Shown here: positions 24,106 through 34,892 of the stretch, one piece after another
Numbering within the stretch: the first letter of the stretch is position 1
How the letters are laid out: each line of letters begins with the position of its first letter
DNA from: Purshia tridentata
Lineage: Eukaryota > Streptophyta > Magnoliopsida > Rosales > Rosaceae
Length of the DNA: 43,536 nucleotides
Assembly: GCA_003254885.1 (NCBI GenBank)
Contig: QANT01005275.1
Span: 1-43,536, forward strand
Direction of reading: 5' to 3'
Notes under the pieces: generated by a model
What the model saw: only the letters and a program-made list of their open reading frames with translations
Database searches by the model: none
Told to the model about the DNA's origin: nothing
Program-made: the position numbers and the translations under genes

Positions 24106-26474
24106 TGGTGAATGAAAGGTGAGAGAGAGGGAGAATGAGAGTTGAGAGATATAGAAACGGGTGAGTGCTTGGTTTCACTAGAGAGCTATCAACGGTGAAT
24201 ATGGCGAGCTATACGGTGGTGAATTGCGAGCTATCAATAACTGTCGGTTTGGAGAGACTAAAACAATTCCAACACCGCCTATACTCGATTAGGTCATAAT
24301 ACTGAAATCGAGATTTCACAAAAAAAAATTGAATCGAACCGATTAGTTCAGTTTGGTTGTCAATTGTTTCAGTTAAAAAACCCACCCCTAACTAAAAGAG
24401 AGCCATGTTTTTCAGTATAACACATTAATCAAATCATATGCACCATAGTTCTACACTAGTTACGCAAATTTTGTTTTGTAGAAATTTAACTATTATCCAA
24501 ATCATGTATATAACAAATTTTGATTCTGGTTAATATTTTACAAAGAATTTATCAAAAATCAATTTAGAAAATAAATAATTCGAATCATTAAATTACATTA
24601 TAGAATGAGAAGAAGAATAAATAAAGCACAAAAGAGAAGATAATTAATTAGCATTCTCTTTCTTAAATGCTTGGAGACTGCAACTATTGAACCAATCTTA
24701 GAAGAAAAAAGAACCCTATTAAGCTGGCCAATGAACTACAACTAGAGCTCTCTACTTTGGAAAACTAAAAAGAAAAAAATTCTCCTTAATTAGTTGTTTT
24801 ATCTAAAGAAGGAGGCCTACAATATTGATGTGATTATGGACCACGAGGAATAATATTGAGAAATTAATTAGAACTATAATAATGGTATTAGGGGCCGGAA
24901 ATAGGAAACAGGATAATGATTTTAGTTGAAACAGATGGAAAGTATGTAGCAATGATTCCATTGGTTGTTTGTGAAAGCTAAGTTTTAACTAACTAAACTC
25001 TTAATTAATTAATTAAAGAAATTTGTTTGCTAAATAAAAATATTCAAAATAAACTCCTATTCAAATTAATTGTGCCATTTTGTGTGTGCACGTGAGCAAT
25101 CTCTCCATCTTTATCCACGTATATATTATATATTTGGTCATTTAGGGGCCACAATTTTAGTTGGTAGTTCCTAACCTAACTAATAACTGCATTAAATTTA
25201 CTATTTTTGTTATAAAAAAAAAAGAGATTGATTGATAACTGCATTAGACAGCATGATTACTCCATATAATCCTCATATATAGCTACATTGGAAATATATT
25301 TAATTTGCAAATATATATCTGACATGTTATATTAAGAAACTATATATACACATGCACTACACATTCAAACTAGAACTCTTCTTTAATTAATTGCTTGATA
25401 ATAAATTAACATTTGAAATAAGGGAGGGTGGAGCTCGTATTAATGGGAGATGTAATGAAGCGCTAGCTTGCGGGTGACAAGTGAGATCAGCGCACATGAA
25501 ACAAATAGCAATATTAATTCGGTCATGTACGTATGTACGTATGTACGTGTAGGGCAAGTGACAGAGCTAGCTATTTATTATCAGATCCCATACGTACACG
25601 TACTCATCATTCTCATTCATACCAGTTTCAATTCAATCCAATCCAATCCAATCCAGCACGCCATGCATGCCATAGCAGACTGAAGCTACCTGGACCACGT
25701 ACGTACCTAGGCTTGCTAGCTCACATAAATATACAAATTAAACAAGTTTTATCTAATAGAATCCATTAACTGAATTTGATAGGAATAACAGTTAAAAAAT
25801 ACCTAAAAAATGAACCATTTCAATTATTGAATTGAATTGTCCAATGACTTCTAAAATATTTATACTTTTCTTAAAAAGGATATACATGTACTCTCTTGAA
25901 ATTTTATATATTTATATATGTGTGCATGTGTGTATATATAAGTAGATAGCTCCCTCCCTCATTCATTTTGTTCCAATTCCTTTCTAAGGTATATTACATA
26001 TATATACATACACTCAGACCCTCAGACTCATATATATATATCTGTCACTTGGCAACTTCCGCATACAGTATATGCATGTGATCGAGCTGATGGTCCAACC
26101 AACCTTCGACTTATTTTTCTTTTTTTTTTCTTTTTCCCTTTCTTAGTTTTGTTTTCTTTTTTGTCTTTGATTCTGTCATGCATATTATAATATTATATCT
26201 TTCTAAAAGGAGTATAGATTTTATATTACAAAAATGATAATACACAAGGTTTGAAATTTCTTCACTGACTGGATTACTCTCAACTCCAACCAAATTGATC
26301 AAATTTTGACGAAAAAATTTATAAAATACATATATACTAAGACATGAGTTCATAATTATATATTTTGTGTTTTCTGATACCTGTTTTTACAAGAAAATTA
26401 ATCACGTGAATCATGTTGGAGCTAGAAATTTAAAATAGCATAAAAAGAGGGGAGACTTTTTGCTTTATGGTAGC

Positions 26475-26498
26475 ATATATATATATATATATATATAT
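26475..26498. repeat. (AT)n microsatellite
   Basis: Twelve AT dinucleotides in a row within intergenic DNA. Confidence 0.9.
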
Positions 26499-27244
26499 CT
26501 ATTTATATCTCTGAGATCGAGTAGTACTATATATAATACTGATATATACTTAACATGTGAAATAACAGTAAAAGTGGATGCATTGCATGGTGGCTTTCCC
26601 TTTGAATTTTGAACCGGAGGAATCGAAGTACATATTTTCTTTATTAGTTATTTCAATTTGTGAATGAATGAAGTGTGTCCCGAGGAGCTGACCTCTGTAA
26701 TAAGAATTGGTGGATTTGTGAATGAAAAAATTTTTCATTTTCTGAATATGCAGGCAAAATCTGTTTGATTGTATTCATCTTTTATCTCTTCATTTCTTTT
26801 GTAATTTCAGTGGACCCTTTTCTTTCTATGGGGGTAATTAACCAATAATTAAGCAGATGATCATCATAACTATCACTTAGGTTTTATGAGTAATTATAGT
26901 TGGGATTGATTCTTTTGATGTTATACATGGTGCTGACTGTGCTGAAGCAGTAGGTGAAAATATGCCACAATTGTCTTTGGCAAGAAAAGAAAAGGATTAA
27001 TTGAAGGGTACTCTAAAGTTCCAACTAAAATCAACATATGAAGCAAAAATATATGAGAGAAGGAAAAGATTGATAATGAGTAGATGAGCATTGGAAGAGG
27101 GAAAGATTCTTGTATAAAGATAGTCATGTCTTCCTATACTAATCATTATATTTCCTTTCCCTTTTACACCACAAGAATGAGTGGAGGGTGTGAGTGAGGT
27201 ATAACATTTAACACATACAATGATACAATGATACAATACATACT

Positions 27245-27249
<5 letters not shown>

Positions 27250-27281
<32 letters not shown>
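27250..27281. repeat. (GA)n microsatellite
   Basis: About sixteen GA dinucleotides without interruption in intergenic DNA. Confidence 0.9.
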
Positions 27282-27283
<2 letters not shown>

Positions 27284-28379
27284 ATTAGTTGGTGAGCAGT
27301 CAGTGTTAGAAAGTTCAATTCTGCCGACAAGAATTTCTGTCTCCTCCACTATATGAGTAATTAGGAGACCCAATGCAGGAAGGTAATGTAGAATAGAATA
27401 CCATAATTATTCATTCTACTTTTTCTACTCACTTCACTCAACAAAAAGTGAAAGACTTAAGACCCACATGAATACTACTTGATTGTGAAGTGGGTGTGAG
27501 TGGGTGAATTTGAAATTAAAGGGTTCAAATTTCAAACTGCTTTAAAGGGTTTGTAACTTTGTACAATGAAAGTAAATTTTATTGGTTAGCTGGTTCATCA
27601 GCTGGGGCACTACTTTCTTTAAAAACCAGCAGAGTGACCAGTGACCATGCATGAAAAAACTGTTATAGCTTTCCATAATAGGGAAACTGCTTTATTTGGA
27701 ATAAAAGGAGTAGGTCACTGGCTACTAGTATTTTTTCAATTACTCACCCACTAAACTAGTACGGCAATAGCAGTAGGCTATTAGCTACTAGCAGTATCCT
27801 ATCAAATTCTGAATTTTACCATTGCTAAGAAAATTAATATTAGAATTACTAAAAAATTTATTACATTTAGTCTTCAGATAATTTATAAGTATAACAAGTG
27901 ACATCACTGACATGTGGGTATCTTACTTGTACACTTTTACTACTAAATGGTTGATAAGTTGATAAGATGAAATATTATATCCGCCTTAATACTTTAGCAA
28001 TATAATAGGTTAAATTGTCTAATTTATGTTTTTCAAACCAATATAACATGTTAAGCTGTTTAGTTTCCTTTTTTTCAAACCCAGTCCTTTCGCTTGTGGG
28101 AGTTACTTCAACAGTAAAACAAGCAGTTCCATGTTTTCCATCTAACTTTCCAAGGGGACTACATGTATAATGATGTAGAAAGTGATTCCATTAATATTTT
28201 TGGAACATATATGTACATAACACAACATTTACATCTTTCAGAAGGGTTACTAAATCACAAACTAATCATTTAACCATGTGGTTGTAACTTGTAAGCAAAT
28301 CATTAGAGAACCATATACATACTGATATACATAAAGATAAATACAAACACTTCCAAGACCACCACATGTTAAAACTGTA

Positions 28380-28620
28380 GTTTTCAACTGTGATGGAGGA
28401 GGATCGGGTAACAAGTACCAGAAAAAATTTGGCAAAACTTTTGGTTGTTTTTGTAAAGCATCGTTCTCAAGCATCTTCTGTGCTGCTATATATTCAAGCC
28501 GACAGTCTTGCTTTGCACTGCGTTCTTTCGAGACCTTTCTCGCAATCATGGGGATAGCATCACCCAATAACTCTGCATGAACTTTCACAAGGGACTTTGA
28601 ACTTTGGAATGTTTAAAAGA
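28380..28620 (-). pseudogene. possible orphan exon or gene fragment
   Basis: The minus-strand frame ending near 28262 has a stretch of protein-like composition: VHAELLGDAIPMIARKVSKE, then a polar helical-looking part with KQDCRLEYIAAQKMLEND, then PNFFWYLLPDPPPSQLK. After that it becomes low-complexity Tyr/Val/Leu and looks non-coding. There is no ATG at the left of the good part; the frame opens just after a stop and a 'ccaaag' that could be an acceptor. It may be a decayed gene piece or a single exon of an unrecognised gene. I cannot name a family, and chance is a real alternative. Confidence 0.25.
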
Positions 28621-30429
28621 GAAGTTACCCCAAAGCTGCTGATTTGATGGGGAAAACAAATCACCCTCATCCTATTTATCCATCTATCTATCCATCTATC
28701 TATGCTTCATGACCAAACCAAAGCATATGGAAAAAGACTTCCACTCCTCTCATGGTGGGGGGGCTCCACTCTTTCAAGGACACCAAAAAAAAAAAACCCA
28801 TGAAAAAGTGGACAGCTACAAGTGCTCCTCCAGCTCTAAAGCTCCATACTCAGCTCAGGTCTTTTAGAGGCTGTTGACCCACATTACGAAACTCGGGTTG
28901 CCACTGACCCAACCCTTTAAAGCGAGCAAGGCACTGCCTTTGGCAGACAAACACGTCGTTGCCAAAACTTCAGGTCAAATCCATCTTTGATCCCTTTTGG
29001 CAAACTCCTGTTTTGTCATGACCCAAATGGTTATGCTAACAACCAACCATCTTAAGGTGGCCTCTCCAGTCCAACCATATCTTTGTCGAATGCTTCTGCC
29101 AAGAAAAAAAGAGATAATTAAGGTCAATCAGCAATAATTATATTCAGCTTCTGCAGTTGAAATTAGTATCCTAGTTAGTGATTTCACATCTAAACAAAAA
29201 GTTTTCAACACATACAAAACTTTTCTCTTTTGGCAGATTTGAAAGTTCACACACACCAAGTCCCTGTAAATCAATAAACTAGAGCAAGAAATAAATTCAG
29301 GTCCTTCAGAAAACTAACAAAGTAAAATTCAAAACTAGATGAAGAAAGGACTGTTATTTTATATGTTCTTGTGCAGAGATTTCTGAGTGAAGCCACAGAA
29401 CTGGATGTTTGACTGGGCAGTGTGTTTGAATGAAATAAAGCATGGGAAATAGAGATATCCATTCATAAGAAACAACATAGTTCACTCATTTTGTTTCTCT
29501 CAGTACTAGGATGTTGATTGAATGAGACCTGTACATGAGAAAATAAGGACCGCAAGACGCTCTGGATTCTAATACCAAAAAGATCAGCTGAAAGTTTTTG
29601 CGTGAGAAAACGGGTCTGACTCTACACGCTTGAATATAAAATTTCAGTTGGGTTGGACCTTTGGATGATTTTGAAGAAATTATGTAACTTTTTCAGACAC
29701 AAAGTCAATTCCCTTTGTAGAGATCTATTACTTCATCAATAATGGCAACATGTAGAAGCTATTATGACAATAGAATTACAGAACAAACCACCTTCTGTTT
29801 AGGATGCAAAAAATAATGGCTCCTGCAGTGTAAAAGCAAGGTAATTGATGAAGTCAGCTATAACCTGTTCAGAAAAAAGAAAAAGAAAAATCACAGAATT
29901 GCTTTATGGAAATTACAAGCCAGATCATAATAGTTACATGCTCCATCCATGAGAAAGATGATAGCTCTAATATGTTCAAGGGATTATAGTTCATTGGTTT
30001 ATTTATTTTAAACTCTATTTTGAAAGCAAAAGGAGAAAAAAGAAAAAGGTAAGAGCAGAGATTTGATGGTAAAACAAAGGAGAAATAATAAAACCTTCCC
30101 CTTTACAAATATTATTAATCTCAAAGTACTTGAGGTACAAAATTTTACAACATTCATCCTGTTCTTTGCGCAGCATCCAATATCTTCACAAACAAGAAGA
30201 TTTTCCTTTCTGCAAACCCAAAAACTTCAAAATCATGCTAGGGTGGAAAATGGGAAGTGGCTCAAATCATGCGGCTGTGCAATGCTAGAAATACAAATTC
30301 AATCCCCACACCACCTTACTACCCTAAAATCTTCTAGAGAGTAAACAGGTACAACATGAAAAAAAAATAGTGGAAAGAATTCAATAAATCCTACAAATTT
30401 AAATTTCTAGTCAAGGTAAAAAAAAAATG
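28621..30429. other. intergenic DNA and 3' region of the hAT-derived gene
   Basis: Contains a CCATCTAT-type tetranucleotide repeat at about 28678-28703, G-run and A-run tracts near 28757-28797, and otherwise ordinary AT-rich DNA. The stretch nearest 30429 should hold the 3' UTR of the minus-strand gene. No other gene is supported. Confidence 0.45.
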
Positions 30430-32760
30430 CTACACTGAGGATGTATCAACAAGAACCTCATTTAACACATCATCCTCACCGTTTGCTAAGGCAAGTAGCT
30501 CTGCATCCTTATCTTCATCGCAGGAAAAATCCCGTCTCTCGAGCTTGGAATGAGCGGCAATGAATATCAACTTCTGTGCCTTGTTTATGCCCACCCTTGA
30601 GTGCCCATGGGAAGACACCCACCTCATTAGAGACCAATTACATTTGAATCCGCATGAAGTTGCATGAAGGAAGATGAGCCTCACTGCAACTTTCCCTAGT
30701 GACTTAAATTCAGTGAGGTATGTTTCCCACACAAGCCTACTGCTCTGTGGATTGGCAATTCTCATCTTGCCCGAAATGGCGTCCCTCTCCTTCATTTGTA
30801 CTGCACGCGCATATACAGGATCAAGCCCTTCTGTTCTCCATTTCATGAGTTCCATTAGTGCAATATGAGCCTCCTCCCTCGACACAAGCCGTGTTATGAG
30901 CTTGTCCACATCCTTCTCCTGCTCCGGCGTCAACAATTTGAATGGTGGAAGATACTTGCCACTATTGTCCCTAATCAAATAAACCGGATCAAGTATAAAT
31001 GCAGCAGCCCAAGCTGGATGGTAATTCTTCTTGAACCGCCTTTCAATCACCTTCTCTACAGGACCTTCACCAATGTGGAAGCTGGAACACCAATCCTTCA
31101 CTTTTGCTCTTAGTCCATCCCAAAGTGGGAGGCATTTCCCAACCAGTGGCCTCTCTGTCTCAATCTCTTGAGCCATGTCCTTGATAAGTTTAACCAATGC
31201 AAGCACTGCCTCCAATTCATTCCAAAACCCCACATCCCCAATCATCTCGGCAACTTCTCTTCCCGTTGAGTCCTCCATGGATGCTACTTTATAGGACTCA
31301 TCTAGCAGGACCAACTGCAGTGCTCGGGCTGAGCTCAAAATGTCCTCAAGCATTATATGCACTGTTCCAAAGTTGAGCATTTCATTCTCACGCAAGGGTA
31401 CCCTTAAGAGCCCTGCATGACCATATTCCTGGGACTGATACTTATGAAAGCTATTCCTAACCTGAGACTTGTTATTCACGAAATTTGCAAGCTTGAAACA
31501 ATTTTCAGCAACAACCTTAAACAATGGAAGCTCCTTACTGAAATCCTTAATCAAACTATTGACCCCCTGAAACTGACAAGAAAGATTGACCATCCAGTGA
31601 TTCTGATTCTCTAAATTCCTCAATGCCTTGGACTTAAACTTGTCTGCTACTATTCCTACACACTGTTGCACAGAACTCCCACAAATGCTTGTGACCGTCT
31701 CCCACAAAACCTCCTCAGCATACTTAGACGGCACGGAGCCACCAACAAACACTGCCCTCCTGTACAAACTAGTCCCATTGGGAAGATTCACAGTCAAATT
31801 CACTAGATTCTCCACCCCAAACACACCGAAATTCTTGGGCTTCCACCCATCAGAGGCAATTTGGAAGAACATGGCATCTCTAATTCTGGCCTCTGACTCA
31901 GCCTTAGCTTCCTCAAACTTAGCATCCAACCTCGAACCCGTGAACTCCCTCCGAGAAATCGCCGGCAAACCCACTTGGTTAAGAAAAGCTCTGAACTTTG
32001 GGTGCTCCAGACTTGAAAACGAGACCGACCCACAAGACTCGTAGACCCAATCAGCCAGAAAATCAAGCGCACAGTCCACCTGGGTCTTACTCAGACTCGG
32101 CCCAGGTGACGTTTTCGGACTCTTGAGCTTCTTCACACTATCCTCCAACATAGCCAGAGCTCCCAAATCCTCTTTCCCACCTGATAACACCAAATGCGGC
32201 TGATGCTGCTGAGTCACCAACGTCGTCGTCGCCGGCGAGTACGTCATCTCGCCGCAGAACCTTGACGGATCAACCACAGCGAGCGGCGAAACATGATACG
32301 ACGACGTCGAGGCATTGACCGAAGACGACAAGGTCCGCTTGCGGTGGTTATGGTGGACCGGCGGAGCAGAGGAAGAAGAAGTAGGCAACGGAATTGCCGA
32401 CGTGGGCGAGAGAGACGAAATGGGTTTGGCGACGGAATTGAAATTGGGGCAAGTCCCACGCTTTAAGTGCTCGGAGGCGGTGCGAGACGGATTGGAGGCG
32501 GAGAAAACGGCGTCGCATAGGGAGCAGCGGAGCTTCACCGCCTTGGGCAGCCCAGTGTCGGGGTTGTGGACGAGCATGGGCTCCAAGTGGGCCCAGTACC
32601 AGGCCCCTTTGCCCTTTATCGCCTTCGTCCGTACCATCACCAGCCCCTCGTAGCGCTTTTGCACGGCTTTGGCAGCAGCCTCGTCGGCCGAGGAGGCTGC
32701 TGACGTGTCCACCACCACCCCAACGGCCACGGTTTGTGTGGTCGTGTTCGTAGCCGCCAT
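30430..32760 (-). CDS. hAT transposase-derived protein (DUF659-like), probably domesticated
   Basis: A single uninterrupted frame of 776 aa. The first ATG is at 32760 (MAATNTTTQT); the frame runs four codons further upstream but without an ATG. Domains in order: an Ala/Thr-rich N-terminus; a BED-like zinc finger with Cys79, Cys82, His98 and Cys104 (CSLCDAVF...EHLKRGTC); a Ser/Pro-rich linker; and a DUF659/hAT catalytic-core region with QIASDGWKPKNFGVFG (Asp304) and CVGIVADKFKSKALRNLE (Asp373). Then FKKNYHPAWAAAFILDPVYL, the usual hAT 'HP..AA..LNP' block, and a C-terminal dimerisation-like part around Asn708-Trp709-Ser710 and GINKAQKLIFIAAHSKLE. The usual TDNAAN motif reads ADKFKS, suggesting loss of normal catalytic surroundings. 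No terminal inverted repeats or target duplications frame the gene. Similar intact genes exist in Arabidopsis (from memory At1g12380/At1g62870, function unknown). A DNA-binding nuclear protein is the likely role, by inference. Confidence 0.85.
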   Translation of the reverse strand: MAATNTTTQTVAVGVVVDTSAASSADEAAAKAVQKRYEGLVMVRTKAIKGKGAWYWAHLEPMLVHNPDTGLPKAVKLRCSLCDAVFSASNPSRTASEHLKRGTCPNFNSVAKPISSLSPTSAIPLPTSSSSAPPVHHNHRKRTLSSSVNASTSSYHVSPLAVVDPSRFCGEMTYSPATTTLVTQQHQPHLVLSGGKEDLGALAMLEDSVKKLKSPKTSPGPSLSKTQVDCALDFLADWVYESCGSVSFSSLEHPKFRAFLNQVGLPAISRREFTGSRLDAKFEEAKAESEARIRDAMFFQIASDGWKPKNFGVFGVENLVNLTVNLPNGTSLYRRAVFVGGSVPSKYAEEVLWETVTSICGSSVQQCVGIVADKFKSKALRNLENQNHWMVNLSCQFQGVNSLIKDFSKELPLFKVVAENCFKLANFVNNKSQVRNSFHKYQSQEYGHAGLLRVPLRENEMLNFGTVHIMLEDILSSARALQLVLLDESYKVASMEDSTGREVAEMIGDVGFWNELEAVLALVKLIKDMAQEIETERPLVGKCLPLWDGLRAKVKDWCSSFHIGEGPVEKVIERRFKKNYHPAWAAAFILDPVYLIRDNSGKYLPPFKLLTPEQEKDVDKLITRLVSREEAHIALMELMKWRTEGLDPVYARAVQMKERDAISGKMRIANPQSSRLVWETYLTEFKSLGKVAVRLIFLHATSCGFKCNWSLMRWVSSHGHSRVGINKAQKLIFIAAHSKLERRDFSCDEDKDAELLALANGEDDVLNEVLVDTSSV

Positions 32761-33974
32761 TCTTGAAACCAAAACACACCCAACTCGGAAAAACCAAAAA
32801 CCGTAGTGGACGGAGGCGAGGACGAAATTCTGGAATTTTTGAGGGGTTCAATTGCAAAATATGCAAGTGGTTACGACGGCCTTTTGGTGGCATTCAGCCG
32901 GAGAAAGCCGTGGACCGGTGTCCATGACCCGACCCAGCGATCTGGGTACTTTCTGTTTCTGTCGGATGGACTGTGATACTGATGGGTTCACAGTTCACTC
33001 ACTTTAGCTGTTTTGGGAGTTTCAGTGGTTGTGACTTGTGAGAGAGAAATAGAGCCACAAGTGAGAGAGAAAGAGAATTGTTATGTAGGTCTTTGGAGGA
33101 GTGCACGCGCACGAACGCGCCACCACAGTGAGCGTGGGGAACATGGATTGTTTCTGTTGATGGAATTAGAAACTAATACCGAAATGGCGAAATGTGACCG
33201 TGTGGTGATATTAATAATACCAACACTCACAGCCCTCGCACGGACGGAAATAGTTCCCCAGACATGACATTGCTGAATGCTCATCAGCCGCTCCTCATTG
33301 CAGCGTGCACTGCACGTGCCATGGAGGGAGGGTTTTGGGTTTGAGGGGTTTTGCTTTATTTTATCTTTTTTGTTTTGTTGGGTCTTGTGGGGGAGAGCTT
33401 TCTTTGTCTGTTTCTTTCTTTTTCTTTTCTTTATACAAATTTCTCTTCTTATTTTTTATTTTTTTAATAAATGGGGACCATTATTTTCCCCCACAAATTA
33501 ATTTTGGTTTCCTTTTGTGACTTGTTGTTCATGTGGTTTTTATTCAGGATGGGGACATAAAAGGGCAACCTAGGAATTCAATGAATTCCAACCAGTTTCT
33601 TTGGGGCCAGAGTGTTGACCAAGACAAAGAAAGAGAATTGCCTTGAAAAAGGTTCACCAAATGCCTCTCTCTCTCTCTCTCTCGCCTCTATGCATCCAAG
33701 GCCAAATGAATTATGAATCTCAATTTTTGATTTATTTGCTGATGTGATAGGCAATAAGTCATATTTTATTTGTTTTGGTGCACTGCATCTACTACTATTA
33801 ATCTTTTCTTTTAATTAAAAACCCAAAAGAGAGAGTAGGTGGGCAGCTGCCATTGCCCAAGTAATTTTTACTAGCTTTTACTATGTACTCGTGGCACAAT
33901 TCCTACTTTTGTACTGGTTTGTTCCTTTTTTATCCCATAGGTTAATACTTTATACGATCTATATTTTATTTCGT
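32761..33974. other. upstream region of the hAT-derived gene
   Basis: The first 350 bases are GC-balanced, with pyrimidine/purine tracts, and probably contain the promoter and leader of the minus-strand gene. A frame on the minus strand through 32893 is an overlap of that gene in another frame. A CT microsatellite lies at about 33666-33683. No other gene is supported. Confidence 0.45.
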
Positions 33975-34383
33975 AGATATTACTATACGAGGAATACTAT
34001 TCACATTTTTTATTCACATTCTCTAATCACATTTTTTATTTACATTCTCTGATCACATTTTTTATTCATTTAGATAATTATTTAAAGAGGATCTCCGTAG
34101 AAAATTAACTAAGTTAGAAATTATTTGATTATATACTTAATATAAATAAATTAACAGTGAATCAAATTGTTATTAAAATTGTCTATTTATTTGATTGCAA
34201 TTATATAACCAACCGATTTTTAATTTGGTTGATTTTTACATAGATAATCTTTATAGTTAAATCTAAAAAATGAACGATTTTAATCATGAATTTACATTGT
34301 GAAATGAAAATGATAAAATAAAAAATCGTCATGGTAATTGAGTCTCTCTCTTATGAGAAGGTGGATATCATTTTCCTTAATAT
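33975..34383. repeat. AT-rich foldback (MITE-like) element, copy C
   Basis: The third copy of the family at 1-372 and 2085-2455. The left arm at about 34080-34185 (with 'aacagtgaatcaaattgtt') is mirrored by the right arm at about 34170-34260, as the reverse complement, so the element folds almost end to end. The outer left end carries a local tandem repeat of 'attctctaatcacatttttt' and close variants at about 34000-34070. The right end is 'ggtggatatcattttcc'. No coding frame. Boundaries are approximate. Confidence 0.6.
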
Positions 34384-34696
34384 TTTAACAGCATAATATA
34401 TTAGATTATCTGATAAATAAGTATTCTTGCTCGATATTATAAAATGATGCAAATTGATAACCTTACAATATAAAATGCTAATTATTTGAAAATAAATATT
34501 TTCAGTTTACAAAATATAATGATTATTTCATCACGATAAAGGATTTGGGCTCATATTAAGTTTCTTAGCATTATTATGATTTATAACCATAATGAAGGTA
34601 AAATTTTCTATTATATTAAAAAAATTATGAATAGCCAACAATTACGTATCTAAGAGTTGAGAGATTCCAAAATACTAGTGCAATTTGGGTAACAAC
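34384..34696. other. AT-rich intergenic DNA between two elements
   Basis: About 300 bases with no gene, repeat or signal that I can support. Confidence 0.4.
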
Positions 34697-34892
34697 AATG
34701 TTACACTTACCATATTTTTATACCATAATTTTATACCATTTTACGTGGCAATTTATAAGGCATTTATACATTGGACACTAAAAAAATAAAAATAAAAACC
34801 CTAAAAATAAGGAGATATCCATTCAGTACAATAATGACACGTAAGATGGTACAACAAATATGGTATAAAAATATGATAAAAATAGTATTATT
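34697..34892. mobile_element. short TIR element (MITE)
   Basis: About 196 bp whose two ends are inverted copies over roughly 50 bases. The left end has 'catatttttataccat' followed by 'ttataccattttacgtgg'. The right end, read as reverse complement, has 'catatttttataccat' followed by 'ttgtaccatcttacgtgt'. The centre is AT-rich and non-coding. No certain target duplication was found, so the superfamily is open. Confidence 0.65.

Larger units (their letters stand above)
23655..24390. mobile_element. hAT-like non-autonomous DNA transposon
   Basis: A 736-bp element with imperfect terminal inverted repeats beginning TAGGGTGGGTTTGTTTTGG on the left; the right end, read as reverse complement, begins TAGGGGTGGGTTTTTTAAC. 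It is flanked by 8-bp direct repeats accaaaag (23647-23654) and actaaaag (24391-24398), matching at 7 of 8 bases, as hAT insertions produce. The interior has GA and GT microsatellites and three copies of a 67-bp minisatellite. It contains phrases rich in 'ttcggtttcggtcg' and its complement near the right end, a second inner layer of inverted sequence. No transposase is encoded, so it would need an autonomous hAT in trans. Superfamily assignment rests on end sequence and duplication length. Confidence 0.75.
24399..28379. other. large intergenic region, no supported gene
   Basis: About 4 kb of AT-rich DNA. I looked for spliced fragments of known proteins and conserved plant microRNA sequences recalled from memory and saw none. 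Landmarks are a TACG/GTAT tract at about 25526-25549, four tandem CCAAT-like pentamers at about 25632-25655, a long (AT) run and a long (GA) run (listed separately). The pentamers resemble stacked CCAAT boxes but have no gene next to them. A regulatory or non-coding RNA locus is possible but unsupported. Confidence 0.45.

Noticed and set aside
23981..24178. A Pro/Ser/Thr-rich minus-strand frame
   Set aside because: It is the translation of the 67-bp minisatellite, not a gene.
32761..32772. Starting the hAT-derived protein four codons upstream
   Set aside because: The codon there is TTG. The first ATG is at 32760 and gives MAATNTTT.
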